Assembly: GCA_964016875.1 (NCBI GenBank)
Contig: OZ024724.1
Location: 20,692,200-20,756,199, forward strand
Direction of reading: 5' to 3'
From: Fallopia convolvulus
Taxonomy: Eukaryota; Streptophyta; Magnoliopsida; Caryophyllales; Polygonaceae
DNA: 64,000 nt
In this document: positions 11,261 to 24,000 of the stretch, one piece after another
Numbering within the stretch: the stretch's first letter is position 1
Layout of the letters: each line of letters opens with the position of its first letter
Notes under the pieces: model-generated
Told to the model about the DNA's origin: nothing
The model's input: the letters and a program-made list of their open reading frames with translations, nothing else
Databases searched by the model: none
Position numbers and translations under genes: made by a program

Positions 11261-11432
11261 TTACACATAATATTTTTTGAGCCGATTGATGTTCCATGTT
11301 TTACTCAGGGTACGTCCCTCGCTGTCTTTAAGCTTGAAAGCTCCGGGCGCGACCTCCTCGCCGAGGAGGTATGGCCCCTCCCAATTAGGGTCCAACTTTC
11401 CACCTTCGGTACGCCTCAAGACGAGGCTACCC
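11261..11432 (-). pseudogene. Integrase C-terminus of element III, left of element II
   Basis: On the minus strand the frame reads GSLVLRRTEGGKLDPNWEGP and ends at WNINRLKKYYV with TAA at 11261-11263. This is the usual end of a Tat-type integrase. It directly continues the integrase that stops at 21061 (RPRFLATGMFV), showing that element II is inserted within this gene. TACCC at 11428-11432 is repeated at 21056-21060. Confidence 0.85.
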
Positions 11433-11851
11433 TGTTGGACCCAGATTTTAGGTGGCGAAACGTTGCGCCATGGTCAGAGAATCTCCAGTGCCTCCAGATC
11501 GATGGAAGATTTTCGGGATCAATTAAGTGGGTTGGAGGAGAGAGGCTTCGTGATTAATTTATTATAAGATAGATTTTCTTCAGATTGTATTCGTTATAAG
11601 ATAAGATTAAGTCGAGATTGGTTAGTTATAGATAGAATTATATCTCTGATTTAGATAAGATATGTTCTAGGAGGCTATATAAGCCAATGTAACCCTTAGA
11701 GGTAGGGGGACAATTAAGAGACTGGATACACACAAAATCTCCGGATTTCTACATCAATACAAACACGTTTTCGTTCATATTCTTCTTAGTTTATTCGATC
11801 AAGGCCCGATCTAAGCCAAGGTTGTACCTTTGGTAAATTTTGGTTCAAACA
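11433..11851 (+). repeat. 5' LTR of element II
   Basis: 419 bp from TGTTGGACCC to TTCAAACA. A TATA box (GGCTATATAAGCC) lies at about 11672-11684. It is directly followed by the primer binding site. Against the 3' LTR I count about 10 substitutions over roughly 290 shared bases, plus an 8-bp indel. Confidence 0.9.
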
Positions 11852-11854
11852 ATT

Positions 11855-11871
11855 TGGCGCCCACCGTGGGG
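11855..11871 (+). other. Primer binding site of element II
   Basis: TGGCGCCCACCGTGGGG starts 3 bp after the LTR end, the normal distance and the usual TGG start of a tRNA-complementary site in plant Ty3/gypsy elements. Confidence 0.8.
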
Positions 11872-11873
11872 CT

Positions 11874-14800
11874 GTGATCGATACAACCGTCGAAAGAATC
11901 ACCATTCTACTTCCTTCCGAATCAAAGAACACGATGTCTGAGAATGGAGAAGGAAGTCCTAAAACCCCAATCACCGGTGATGACAACAATCTCGAGAACC
12001 AAGGCATTCGGTCTCAGGAAGAGGAGATGACGGACCTCAGGCAACGTATGGAGTTTTTACAGAAGGCGTTGAGCGATCAGAAAGGCTTTTACGATGCTCA
12101 TGTAGAACGCCTCACCGCCGAAAATAGCCAACTCAAACAACAGTACGAGGTTTTGGCTACGGGGCGCCGTTCTCTCCGCGTCGATAGGCGAACTGACGGA
12201 ATCGTCAAGAGGATTGATTTCAACGCTGGAGAAGGAACTTCCGGAAAAGGTACGGACCCAGGCCCCCGAGACAAGACACCCACGCAACAAGACGCAACTC
12301 CGGAGCCCACGGGCCACGTCCGCCGTGAGGAAGTTTTCCACGACAATAACTCTCCATTGAATCTCCGATCAGCGACTAATCAACGCCGAACACCGTCTCA
12401 AGAAGTCTGGATCGAAGACGATGGCACCGATGGGGAAGATCGAAGACGACACGAGCCAATCGATTTGAACGCAGCCTTCCGAAGAAAGGTGACTGAACAG
12501 ATTAGCGCCATTGTTGACCAACTCAAGAAGGGGAGCCGAAGTTTCCACCCCTTAGAACCTGAAGCACCCAATGGCTTCGACGAGTCTCCGTTCTCCCATC
12601 GAATCGCCCAAGTGGAGATTCCGAAGAAGTTCTCCGTACCAAGCATGCCTACATACAACGGGACTACAGATCCGAACGAACATGTGGCCATATACAAACA
12701 GAAGATGATGACAAGCGCGGTCCCATCCCACTCAAAAGAGGCAATGATGTGCAAAGGATTCGGTACAACCCTAACAGGGCCAGCCCTGACCTGGTTCATC
12801 AACCTCCCCCGTGGGAGCATTAGGTCATTCGCGAATCTCTCGGACACCTTCCGGTCCCAGTTCGCGAGTATCCGTAAATTCGAAAAGCAATCCAGTGATC
12901 TCTATCGGATCCGCCAACGCCACCAAGAAACTACCAGAGAATTTTTGGATCGCTTCAACCGCGAGAAAATCTCCATCCCATCTTGCGACGTGACAACCGC
13001 AGTGGAAGCATTCAGGCAAGGGGTCACTCCCGATGGCGGCCTATACAAAGAGCTGACTAAGCACCTCTGTACCACATTCGAGGAGGTACAAGCAAGGGCT
13101 TTGGCACACGTCCGGTTGGAGGAAGACAGGACCCTGAGGAAAAGATCTTCCGAGATGGAGAAGATCGAGAGAAGATGACCCGTCGATAGCCGGCGAGTAT
13201 CAACAGATCAGAGGAAGGACCGCCGCACCCATCCTTACTCACGACCTACCTCAGGGCAGGTCAACGTGACCAAGACACGATGGACAAATGACAAAGAGCG
13301 AGAACCCCTGCCGCCTTCACTCGAGTCTTTCAACCTTAACATATCCACGAAAAGTTGCTTCAGAACATGGCGAAGCAAGGAGAATGCGTGAGATGGCCAA
13401 GAAAGGACAGAACTCCTTACTCGGGGGGAGACACGACTACATGGTGCGATTACCATGACTACCACAGGCACTGGACCAAGGATTGCCTTATGCTCCGAAA
13501 AGAACTGGCCCGCCTAGTCGCGAAAGGAAGAATAAAAGATGTAGCTCCAAATGCTCGAGTACCCAAAGATTTGCTAGATAATCCTCCATCCGAGCACCAA
13601 GGAAGGCGAAATCCTCCGACACCTGAAAGAGTGGTCAATGTGATATCCGGGGGATCAAGCATTTGTGGACTATCATACTCGGCAGCAAAACGCCACGCCA
13701 GGGAAAGCAACTTCAATCGCCCCCAGTCCTCAAGGCATCGCACCAGAGATTCTCCAGGACCAGCAATCGTGTTCGACGACACCGATGCAGAAAACACTTC
13801 CAAGCCGCACCACGATGGCCTCGTAATCTCTTTGCATATTGGAAACGTACTGATGAAAAGGGTATTAATTGATACAGGAAGCTCCACGAATCTCATGACT
13901 CTGACTACTTTAAAGGAGATGGGTTTATCCGAAAACGACATCCATAAACACCCTGTGCCCCTAGTAGGATTCAGCGGCGAAGTCAAACACACTGTGGGCG
14001 ACATCTCCATCCCAACCTTCGCCTGAGGTGTAAATATGCAAGTCAATTTCCTCGTCATGGACTGCCCGTCATGCTATAACGTAATCCTGGGACGCCCTTG
14101 GTTACACGACATGAAAGCCGTGGCATCCACCTACCACCAAACGGTGAAATTTCCAACACCATGGGGGATCGACGAAATTCGGGGGGATCAGAGGTTGGCC
14201 AGGGAATGCTACAAAGCAGCCCTCAAACCAACCATTCTAAGACCTGAAGCATAGCAATTACAGAACGTCACCCCCCCGCCAGAGCGAACTGAAGACGGAG
14301 AAAAAGCGGAGGAGGTGACCTTAGAGGAAGGGAAGGTCATCAAGATCGGAGAAAATTTGGAACCATCAATCAGAGAAGAATTGGTAACATTCCTGAAGAA
14401 TCACTAGGGTTGCTTCGCTTGGAGCCACGAAGACATGACTGGAATAGACCCTTCCATCATCACACACAAACTCAACGTCGATCCTGAACACCCTCCAGTC
14501 AGACAAAAGGGGCGAAAATTCGCTCCAGAGCGAATACAAGCAGTCCATGAAGAGGTCAAGAAATTACTAGACATCGGGAAGATCAGAGAAGTAAAGTACC
14601 CCGATTGGCTGGCTAACGTAGTCGTGGTGCCCAAGAAGAACGGGAAGTGCAGGGTTTGCCCCAAGGATTCTTTCCCTCTCCCACACATAGACTCGATGGT
14701 GGACGCAACCGCGGGTCACGAGCTACTTACCTTCATGGATGCATTCAGCGGTTATCACCAGATCCAGATGGAGCCGGAAGATCAAGAGAAGACGTCCTTC

Positions 14801-17583
14801 ATCACAGGACAGGGAACATATTGCTATCGTGTAATGCCCTTCGGTTTGAGAAACGCCAGAGCTACTTACTAAAGATTAGTCAACCGGATGTTTCGCGACC
14901 ACATTGGCAAAATAATGGAGGTATACATCGACGATATGGTGGTAAAAAGAACAAGCGCTCCCTTACATAAGGGACACTTAGAATAAGCATTCAAAGTCCT
15001 CGAGGAATACAACATGAAACTGAATCCCCAAAAGTGCATTTTTGGGGTACAATCTGGGACTTTCTTGGGACACGTGGTAACCAAGCGAGGGATTGAGGCC
15101 AGCCCAAATCAAGTGCGGGCAATTGCTTCCCTGAAATCCCCACGAAGCATAAAAGATGTGCAGAAGCTAACCGGCATGATAGCTGCGTTGAACCGTTTTA
15201 TCTCCAAATCTTCGAATAAGTGCCGACTATTCTACGAGGTACTAAAGAAGAACAAGAGCTTCTAGTGGACAAAAAGACACGAAGCCGCCTTCCAAGAGCT
15301 AAAGGGCTACTTCACCAATCCCCTATTACTGGCTAAACCAACTCTGGGGGAGGTGCTACACCTCTACTTAGCTGTATCAGAACGTGCACTAGGCGGAGTC
15401 CTAGTCAAAGAAGAGGACGGCCAACAAGTTCCGGTTTATTTTGTGAGCCGAACGATGGTGTTCGCTGAAATGCGCTACTCTCCAATGGAAAAACTGGTCC
15501 TGGCGGTCGTGATGTGCTCGAACAAACTCCGACCATACTTCGAGTCACATACTATCTTCGTCCTGACGAATTACCCTCTCCGACAGATCATGCAAAAACC
15601 AGAATTCTCAAGAAGGATGGCAAAGTGGGCAATCCACCTAAGCGGTTATGACATCAGATATGAACCTCGAAAGGCAATCAAATTACATGTCTTGGCCGAC
15701 TTCGTTGCCGACTTCACCCCGACTCTTGAAGAAAACGCTAAAGAAGAAGTCTTGACCTCATCCCTCGACGAACCTGAGGAAGAATGGACACTAAACATCG
15801 ATGGAGCCTCAAACGCAAAAGGAGCAGGGCTCGGCGTCGTTCTAAAGTCGTCAAAGGGGGAAACAATAGCTCAAGAAGTCAGATGCAATTTCGAAGCCAC
15901 CAATAATGAGTCAGAATACGAAGCCCTCATCTTTGGGCTGGAATTGACTAAAGATTTGTCCATCAAAAAGATCTTGGTACGCGCCGACTCCTTACTCATC
16001 ATTAATCAGATCCTGGGAATCTTCGATGCCAAAGATGATAGGATGCCCAGTTACCTCGAGGTTGTCAGGGCACTATCCAAGAATTTTGAGAAAATACAAT
16101 TCGAACAAATTCCTCGGGATCAAAATGCACCAGCCGATGCCCTAGCCGGTCTAGGCTCTACCCTAGACCCCAGGGATTACAACAATATACCATTAGTCCA
16201 CTTGTTACAGTCGGCTATAACAGAAACATCGGTGACGAAGGCTGCTGAACCACCACTAGAGTAGCGTGCTCCGGATATTCTCCAAACATTCACCAACCCA
16301 GGGGTTAGTTCAGATGACTGCTGGACCAAGTCGTACCTCGATTGGTTCCTTCGCGGAAAAGACCCCAAGGATAAGATAAAAGGGGTACCTCGATTGGTTC
16401 CTTCGAGGCCAAAGCTTTAAAATCAAAAGCAACGCGGTTCGCCATGATAAAAGGGGTCCTCTTTCACAAGTCTGCAACAAGTTTTTTGCAACAGTGCGTA
16501 GAGAAAGAGGAAGCCGAGGAGATCATGCATGACGTGCACAGCGGAGACTGTGGTAATCACACCGGGGGTCGCAGTCTCGCCAACAAAATTTTAAGGCAGG
16601 GTTGGTATTGGCCCACCATTCGCCGAGACGCCACCAAGTATGCTCAATCATGACACGCATGCTAACGCCACGCACCAGTCCCACATCAGCCACCAGATAT
16701 TCTCCACCCCTCCATTACTCCCTGGCCATTCATGCGATGGGGGATGGACATCGTCGGCAAATTGCCCCCGTCTACAGGCCAAAAAGTATTTTTCCTCGCC
16801 ATGACAGACTACTTTTCTAAATGGATCGAAGCTGAGGCCTTTCGAGAAATCAAAGATAAGCAAGTAATTTCGTTTATCCAGCGCAACATATTGAGCAGGT
16901 TTGGGGTCCCCGCAAATATTACTTGCGACAACGGGTCACAATTCATAAGCAAGAAGATGCGTGATTTCTGCAAGCAATCGAACATCGATCTAGTCATGTC
17001 CACTCCCAGATACCTGCAAGCCAATGGACAGGCCGAGGCTAGCAACAAGGTAATCATCAATAACCTAAAGAAGTGGATGATCAAATCCAAAGGGAAGTGG
17101 GATGAAGAATTACCCTATTTACTCTGGGCCGATCGCACCACCCCGAAAGGGGCCACCTGACAGACTCCATTTTCACTGGTACACGGTTGCGAAGCTGTTA
17201 TCCCAGCCGAAATCCTAGTCCCAACCGCAAGGTATGGGCTCGCTACCTCGGAAAGCAACGGACGCGAGTTGGAAGCAGAACTGGACACTATCCAGGAACT
17301 CAAAGAGGCTGCCCACGCTCGAATCACCAGGTACCAGCAGCAGGTATCTAGGAGCTACAGTAAAAACGTTCGAGTAAAGAGTTTTCAGCTTGGAGACTGG
17401 GTATTGCGGAAGGTTTTCCAGAATACTGCAGAAGAAAACGCTGGCAAGTTGGCACCCGCTTGGGAAGGGCCATACAAGATCTCCAAAGTCGCAGGAAACG
17501 GAGCCTACCAGCTAGAATCCAAAGATGGAACATCGGTACCACAAAGCTGGAACGCAACCCACCTAAAAAAGTACTACTTCTAA
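11874..17583 (+). pseudogene. Element II gag-pol, decayed
   Basis: Gag spans 11874-13178 (coiled-coil segment, then the capsid domain with LTGPALTWFINLPRGS and FEEVQARALAHVRLEE). The protease is at about 13855 (RVLIDTGSSTNLM) with GRPW near 14090. RT runs from about 14435 (YIDDM at about 14926) and RNase H follows. An archaeal-type RNase H (LNIDGAS, NNESEYEAL, RADSLL, NAPADALAGL) lies at 15790-16170. The integrase (WGMDIVG, CDNGSQF, NGQAEASNK) ends at 17583 with KKYYF. Stops lie at 13178, 14026, 14254, 14407, 14872, 14986, 15265, 16264, 16653 and 17160. RT also lacks about ten residues between RVC and PKDS, including the CVDF box. No product of this frame can be functional. Confidence 0.9.
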
Positions 17584-18649
17584 TTACTTCATTTATGATG
17601 ATCTATTCTTAGATATTTCCTAGCTCTAGCTTAGAGAATCTTTAGGCCATATTTGGATTTTTCAAATAAATGACTCTGAGCACTTGCTCACATTGTCGGA
17701 CACAATTTCGAAACTCTCATCTCATCAATCATGTTTTTACACACTTTTTACATAATGATTTGCGAGAAACTATTCTCCCACTCTTGCATATTCTCTCATT
17801 CCTCATAAATGCAAACTTGCGCTAATCAATGTTGCATACAACATGAAACGCGCCAAATGCAAAAAACCACTGTTATCACACATGGTTATACCATCTGAAA
17901 ACGACGAAGTCATCAAACATTGATGAAGTAACCCCTAAGATGGTTACTCACACGCTAATCATACGACATGAAACGCGTCGAATGCACGATACCACTGTTT
18001 TGACACATGGTAATACCGTCTAGAAATGGCGAAGTCGTCACGCAAACAAACGTCGACGAAGTAACCCATAAGTTGGTTACCCCCTATCTAATTCTGATTT
18101 AACGAAACATCCGATTAGTACGGGAAGGGGAAAGCTATAGCATATAACCCAAACCATATGCGCGGGACGCCGCGATGACACTACATCCTAATTTAAGGAT
18201 CCACTGCCCAAGAGCACCCTTGGCAGTGGCCAAAGGAAGCCTAGTCGTAACTAACTACGCACGGCCCTTTGCAGAAAACTAAAACACTCAACGCGCAAAA
18301 TGTGATCCTAACGCAGGACTCATAATAAGTCGCTAACGAGAGGAGCATTAAAAACTCCTTCTTTGAAACGCTAAAAACTAACGCGTACCCCACTCACGGG
18401 CAACACATTTATGGAGACTCTCTGAGAATCTCTCGATGCTAAAATACTACGCAATTCTCCAAACACAGACAAGCAAGCAAGTAAGGATAAATGTGCGCCA
18501 TTCAAGGGGCGTCAAAACTATCCTGAATCTGACGCACCATAAGTTTTTGGCCCCGGGCCATGAAGTTACCAGAATATTCTTACAATCATCCGAAAAACAA
18601 AAAAAAAGAGTACTTCTAAAAAGAGATCAAAGGGAGTCACATCAGGAAC
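17584..18649 (+). other. Noncoding region of element II with a 125-bp tandem duplication
   Basis: Between the pol stop and the antisense gene. Two diverged copies of about 125 bp begin at 17842 and 17967 (both CATGAAACGCG, later GAAGTAACCC and GGTTAC). No protein-coding signal was seen. Confidence 0.6.
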
Positions 18650-20508
18650 TTACTGTCCGCCAGCTGGGGTCGAAGGTTCCTCTTCGTCCTTGGCCTTCCC
18701 CTCATCACCTTCCTCGCCGGACGGACCCCCAACGTCATGGTCTCGACCTTTTTTCTCAGTTGGGGTGTTCACGTCATCCTCCTGGTCTTCAAACGTCAGG
18801 TATTCTTTGCCAGGAGGGGGATGACCAACAGGGCAGTATGTCTCCAAGACCTCCAGCTGAGTCTTCAAGTCCCATTTGGCACTTTTCCCGTCAGCAAAAT
18901 CCTGAAGCAGCTCCACTTGGGATTTCATCGTGTAGTACGTTGCGACGTCTACTACCACTTGAGGAAAACCTTCGATCTCCTTCTCAGCTTCCGATACCTT
19001 CACCTCAAGTGACGTCTTTTCAGCTTGAAGATCCTCCATTGACGACTGAAGTTGGCCCACCTTCTTGTCCAGTTTAGCAGCTAAGTCTCTCGCATGTTTC
19101 TCCCTCTCCTCCAACGCCCTCATTTCCTCCTGGCAGCGGACGTTGGTGGCCATCAGCTCCTGGAAAGCCTGTAAAATTAATGTTAAAACAGGAAAAGGCA
19201 TAAAAGCGTTCACAAAACACCAAAGAAATGACAGTGAATATCCAAAGGTTCGGTTAAGCAAGTTTACCACTCTCAGTGTCGCACCTACGTGGCTGAACGC
19301 AACATCAGGTGTGAAGGCGTGGAAGTCCATCTTCACATTCGGAAGCAGGGTGTCCCCAAAGGTGCTGAGGAGGTCCTTTGGCTCCGCTTTCTTGGCAACG
19401 GGGGAAGTTGGAGAATCGTCAACCCTTTTTCGTTTTGATGAGAGAGATTTTTTGGTCTCGGAGCTAGGAGGAGGAGACAAGGGAAGCCTGACTCCACCAG
19501 ATCTCAGCCTTCGGACCATTGATGTTGCAGAGGTATCCACGGAAGCACCTGGGGAGTTTTTGTTTTTAGTCACATTGAGAAAAGAAGACATGGGTACCAA
19601 AATAAGTTTAAGAAAATTAAACATATGAAGAGTAACAAAAGGAGCAACCAACCTGTTTTCTTCTTGGAAGAACTCAACATGTCGGAGGATAAGGGAGTGA
19701 CTTCGAAGTTAGTTTTGTCTTTATCAGATCTCAGAGATTCGTCGTCTTCACCACCACCCGCTGGATCAGGACAGACCTTCTTAGGTTTTCGTTCTTCAGC
19801 TTTGATCTTTAGCAAACGTCGACACACACCTGTATCTGTGCTCTTTGAGTTGATTCCCACTGGCACTACACAAGAAAGACATATTACAGATATGAGAGCA
19901 GGAAGACCAGAATAATGAAATTTTTTAAGTAAAGAAGATCAGATCGTCTTACGAGATGTATTCCATTCATCTCGGAAGACGTCTTTCACTTCGTCATCAA
20001 GATCTCCGAGAGACACTTTTTCAATAAAGAAGAATCGGGATTGCCAGCTTCGGGAGGAAATTTTCAATTTTTGAATAAGGGGGTTTTTAGTGTCCCTAGC
20101 ATGCAAGGTGATGCGACCAGCCCTCTGAGGAACAATTTTGTATGCCAAGAGAAGTTCTCCCATGGTCATCTCCAAGCCCCTTTCAGTGGCAAGTTCATCA
20201 ATTCGGGCAAGGGTGCGCCAAGTGGTCGGAAGGATTTGACATGGAGAAATTTTTAGGGTTTGAATAAATTCCCAAATAAAGGGGGAGAAAGGGAACTTTA
20301 AACCTAAAGAAAAGGGGTAATCAAGAAAGCAAATCCACCCTGGACGAACCCAGTCAATGAATTCGACAGTCGGAGTGTGGAAAAGGGTCCCCTCTGGAAA
20401 TCCACCGAAGGAGATCCAATCGGCAACCTCCTCCGGCGTCATATCACAGCGATGAAGGTCTTGGAGATCCAGGGACGAAGAGGAAACGAAAGTTGAAGAT
20501 TTGGCCAT
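18650..20508 (-). CDS. Antisense split gene of element II (Transposase_28-like N-domain, coiled coil)
   Basis: Four exons on the minus strand join without a stop: 20508-19953, 19865-19653, 19548-19268 and 19168-18650, giving 522 residues. All three introns have GT-AG ends and compatible phases. The first ~185 residues (FPEGTLFHTPTVEFIDWV; FPFSPFIWEFIQ; PTTWRTLARIDELA) resemble the plant family called putative gypsy-type transposon (Transposase_28); this is recall, not a search. The middle is Ser/Lys-rich with a basic KRKR. Residues about 350-440 form a charged coiled coil, and the tail is acidic (DEEEPSTPAGGQ). Function is unknown. Extra antisense ORFs are known in Tat elements. Its intactness beside a dead pol is notable. 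Confidence 0.7.
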
Positions 20509-20756
20509 GGAGGATGAAGTAGGAAAAGATAGAGATGAGGAAGAAGAAGTGTTACCTGGAAGACGAAAGCAAAGATTGAGAACGGAAGAAGGAGTGGGCT
20601 GAATAATAATGAAAGCAACAAAGAGCTTCTTGGGTCATTTAAGAGAAACAACAGAAGTGTATCCCGTCTTCCCAGGCGATCTCAGAAACGTCTCTTCGGT
20701 CTTAGATGCAATTTTCGAAATTTAAATTTAAATTTTGAAATAACATTTAGGGGTAT

Positions 20757-21055
20757 TGTTGGTCCCAGATTTTAGGTGGCGAAACGTTGCGCCATGGTCA
20801 GAGAATCTCCAGTGCCTCTAGATCGATGGAAGATTTCCGGGATCAATTAAGTCGGTTGGAGGAGAGAGGCTTCGTTTATTATAAGATATATTTTCTTCAG
20901 ATTGTATTCGTTATAAGATAAGATTAAGTCGAGATTGGCTAGTTATAGATAGAATTATATCTCTGATTTAGATAAGATATGTTCTAGGAGGCTATATAAG
21001 CCAATGTAACCTTTAGAGGTAGGGGGACGATTAAGAGACTAGATACGCACAAACA
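20757..21055 (+). repeat. 3' LTR of element II, internally shortened
   Basis: 299 bp from TGTTGGTCCC to CACAAACA, preceded by a short purine tract (AGGGGTAT). It matches the first ~300 bp of the 5' LTR, then jumps to the terminal CAAACA. About 120 bp are missing, between short CAAA matches. The TSD follows at once. Confidence 0.85.
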
Positions 21056-21060
21056 TACCC

Positions 21061-24000
21061 GTGGCCAGGAACCGAGGCCTAACCCTCTTGGCGTGGTATA
21101 CTGCCACGCGGTGTTTGTATTCCCTGGAGCACAAGTCAGCCACCTCGCACAGCTCGTCTCTGAATTGCAGTTCAACCTTAAGGTTGGCCTCGTTCTCTTT
21201 TTCATTGAAACCAAAAGTCTCGCCGATGGGACCAAGGTCTCCACGGGGACTAGCGCCTCCGCCCCGTAAGTTAGAGCGAAAGGCGTTTTGTCCCGTTGCG
21301 CGATGCGTGGTGGTGCGATATGTCCATACGATGAGTGGGAGAACCTCCTCCAAGCGATCTTGGGCCATGCCCAGGCGCTTTTTTAAATCGGACAAGATGC
21401 GAGCATTGACGTTTTACACCTGGCTGTTGGACTGGGGGTGGGCCACGGAGGAAAACTTGCGGGTTATGCCTCGGTCGGAGCAGAAAGTCTGATTCTCCTC
21501 GCAGTCGAATTGAGGGCCATGGTCAGTCATGATGGTCATGGGGATGCCAAAGCGGCAGACGAGGTTCTTCCACAAGAATTCGCAGACCTTTGTCCCAGTG
21601 ATTTTTGCCATGGGTTGCGCCTCGACCCACTTCGTGAAATAGTCGACGATGACCAAGATGTACCGCACCTGGCCAACGGCCTTGGAGAAGGGGCCGAGGA
21701 TGTCCATTCCCCACATTGTGAAGGGACATGGCGCGTGGATGGAGCGGAGATGCGAGGTCCGGGCGTGCTGGAGGTTACCGTGCTTTTGACACCTGTCACA
21801 TTTCTGGACGTAGGCCCTCGCGTCCTGCCTGAGGGTGGGCCAGAAGTACCCCAAATGGGTGATTTTATGTGACAAGGCGCGCCACTCAGGGTGGCCGCCA
21901 CTGACCCCATCATGTGCCTCGTATAGGATGCGACCCGTAGACTCGGTTGGTACACAAAGAAAGTTAGGCTCAGCATAGCCTCGGCGACAGAGTCGGCCGC
22001 CGATGACGCAATAGCGGGCCGCCTACATTTTCAGCTTCCTAGCCAGTGCGGGGTCCTTTGGGAGGACACAACTCTCTACATATCGTGTTATCGGGAACCT
22101 CCAATCCTTAGTAGTAACGGAGAGAACCTCACCGGTCACACTCCGCGAGAGTTTGCTTTCCACCATAACGTGATTCCCCACATCCAAGGGAAGGGCAGAT
22201 CCCAACCTCGCGAGAGCATCCGCCTTCGTGTTCGAGGTTCACGGGATGGACTCCACTGCGAAGATTTCTAAGCACGACACCTAGGCCTTAACTTTCTCTC
22301 GGTACGCGGGCAGGAAACCCGTTCTGGTGTCGTATTGCCCGTTGAGCTGACGCGCAACCAGCTCGGAGTCAATGTAGACCTTGATTTTGTGGGCTCCACT
22401 GAGAAGCACCATCTCAATCCCGGCGATCATGGCCTCATACTCGGCCTCGTTTTTGGTGGCATCGAAGGCAAAGTTAAGGGCATACTCCTTCTCAATCGAG
22501 GGACCAACAAGGAATACGCCAGCTCCGCCACTGGCATCACATCATGAGCCATCAACGAATACCTTCCACTCCTCCGAGCTTGCGTCAGTTTCGGGAAAGG
22601 TGACCTCCACCATGAAGTCGGCGAGGGCCTGCCCTTTTATCGCGGTCCTCGGGAGGTAGCTGATGTCGAACTCGGAGAGCTCGACTGCCCACTTCGTCAT
22701 CCGCCCGGAGAGGGCGGGCTAGTGGAGGATTTTTCAAAGTGGGAGGTCAGAGAGGACCTGAATGGGATGCGCGTAGAAGTAAGGGTGTCGGCGCCTTGCG
22801 GGGGTCACGACTACCAGCGCCATCTTCTCCTCCGGGGAGTATCGCTTCTCCGTAGGTTGGAGCACGTGACTCACGAAGTAGACTGGGTGCATGGCCTTTC
22901 TGGTTAGCACCGCGCTGACCGTCTCCGATCTTACTGCCACATATAGTTGCAAGTCTTCGCCTGCCATTGGAGGCGACAATGTGGGGAGCTTCGACAGGAA
23001 GGCCTTTAATTCAGAGAAAGCGAGCTCGAGCAACTCATCCCAAACGAACTTGTCATTTTTCTTGAGAGCAGCGAAAAAGGGGAGAGACTTGTCCGCCAAG
23101 CGGGAGCAAAACCTCCCTAGATAGTTGACGACGTCGTTGAGCCGATGCACCTCAGTGCAAGATTGCGGTGACCTCATTGATAGGATCGACTCGACCTAGG
23201 CGGGGTTGACGTCGATCCCGCGCTCGCTGATCATGAAGCCTAAGAACGTCCTCGACGATACGCCGAAGACGCACTTCTCGTGGTTCAGGCTAAGACGGTT
23301 GTGCCTGAGGGTAGCGAAGACCTCAGCGAGGTCAACCAGATGCTCTTCAGGGGTCTTGCTCCGGACCACGATATCGTTGACGTAGGCCGACACGTTCCTT
23401 CCCAGATGATTTTTAAAGACGCGGTCGACGAGGTGCTGAAAGGTGGCCCCCGCATTCTTTAGGCCAAACGGCATGTCCTTGTAACAATAAATGCCTCACT
23501 GGGTGATGAAGGACGTCTCCTCCTCGTCACGCGGGCTCATAAGGACTTGGTTGTATGATGAGTACGCATCGAGGAAGCTCAATACCCCGTGACATTCGGT
23601 TGAGTCGACTAGCTCGTCGATCAAGGGCAAGGGGTAGCTGTCTTTGGGACAGGCTTTGTTGAGATCCTTGAAGTCCACGCACATCCTCCACTTACCGCTG
23701 GCTTTTTTTACCAGCACGACGTTGGACAACCATCGGGGGTACTGGACTTCGCAAATGAACCCCGCGGCCAGCAGCTTCGCCACGTCGTCATTTGCGGCGT
23801 TTGCCCTCTCCTCATTCATTTTTCTTCGTCGTTGCACCACGGGGCGAGTGGTGACATCGACGTTTAGGGAGTGCTGGGCCACAGTTTGCGGGACGCCGCG
23901 GAGTTCCTTCGCGGTCCAGGCGAACATATCATGGGACCCAGCAAGCAAGGCTTCCAGTGACGTTGCTGACGTCCCGGAGAGACATTCTCCCAGGCAGATC

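Larger units (their letters stand above)
11433..21055 (+). mobile_element. Element II: Tat/Ogre-lineage retrotransposon with antisense gene
   Basis: A complete 9.6-kb element with LTRs at 11433-11851 and 20757-21055 and TSD TACCC (11428-11432 and 21056-21060). Its order is PBS, gag, protease, RT, RNase H, archaeal-type RNase H, integrase, noncoding region, antisense split gene and 3' LTR. Gag-pol carries about ten in-frame stops. The dual RNase H and the antisense gene downstream of pol both mark the Tat lineage. Confidence 0.9.

Noticed and set aside
21061..21872. Plus-strand ORFs across the element III integrase
   Set aside because: Antisense shadows of a clearly recognised integrase.
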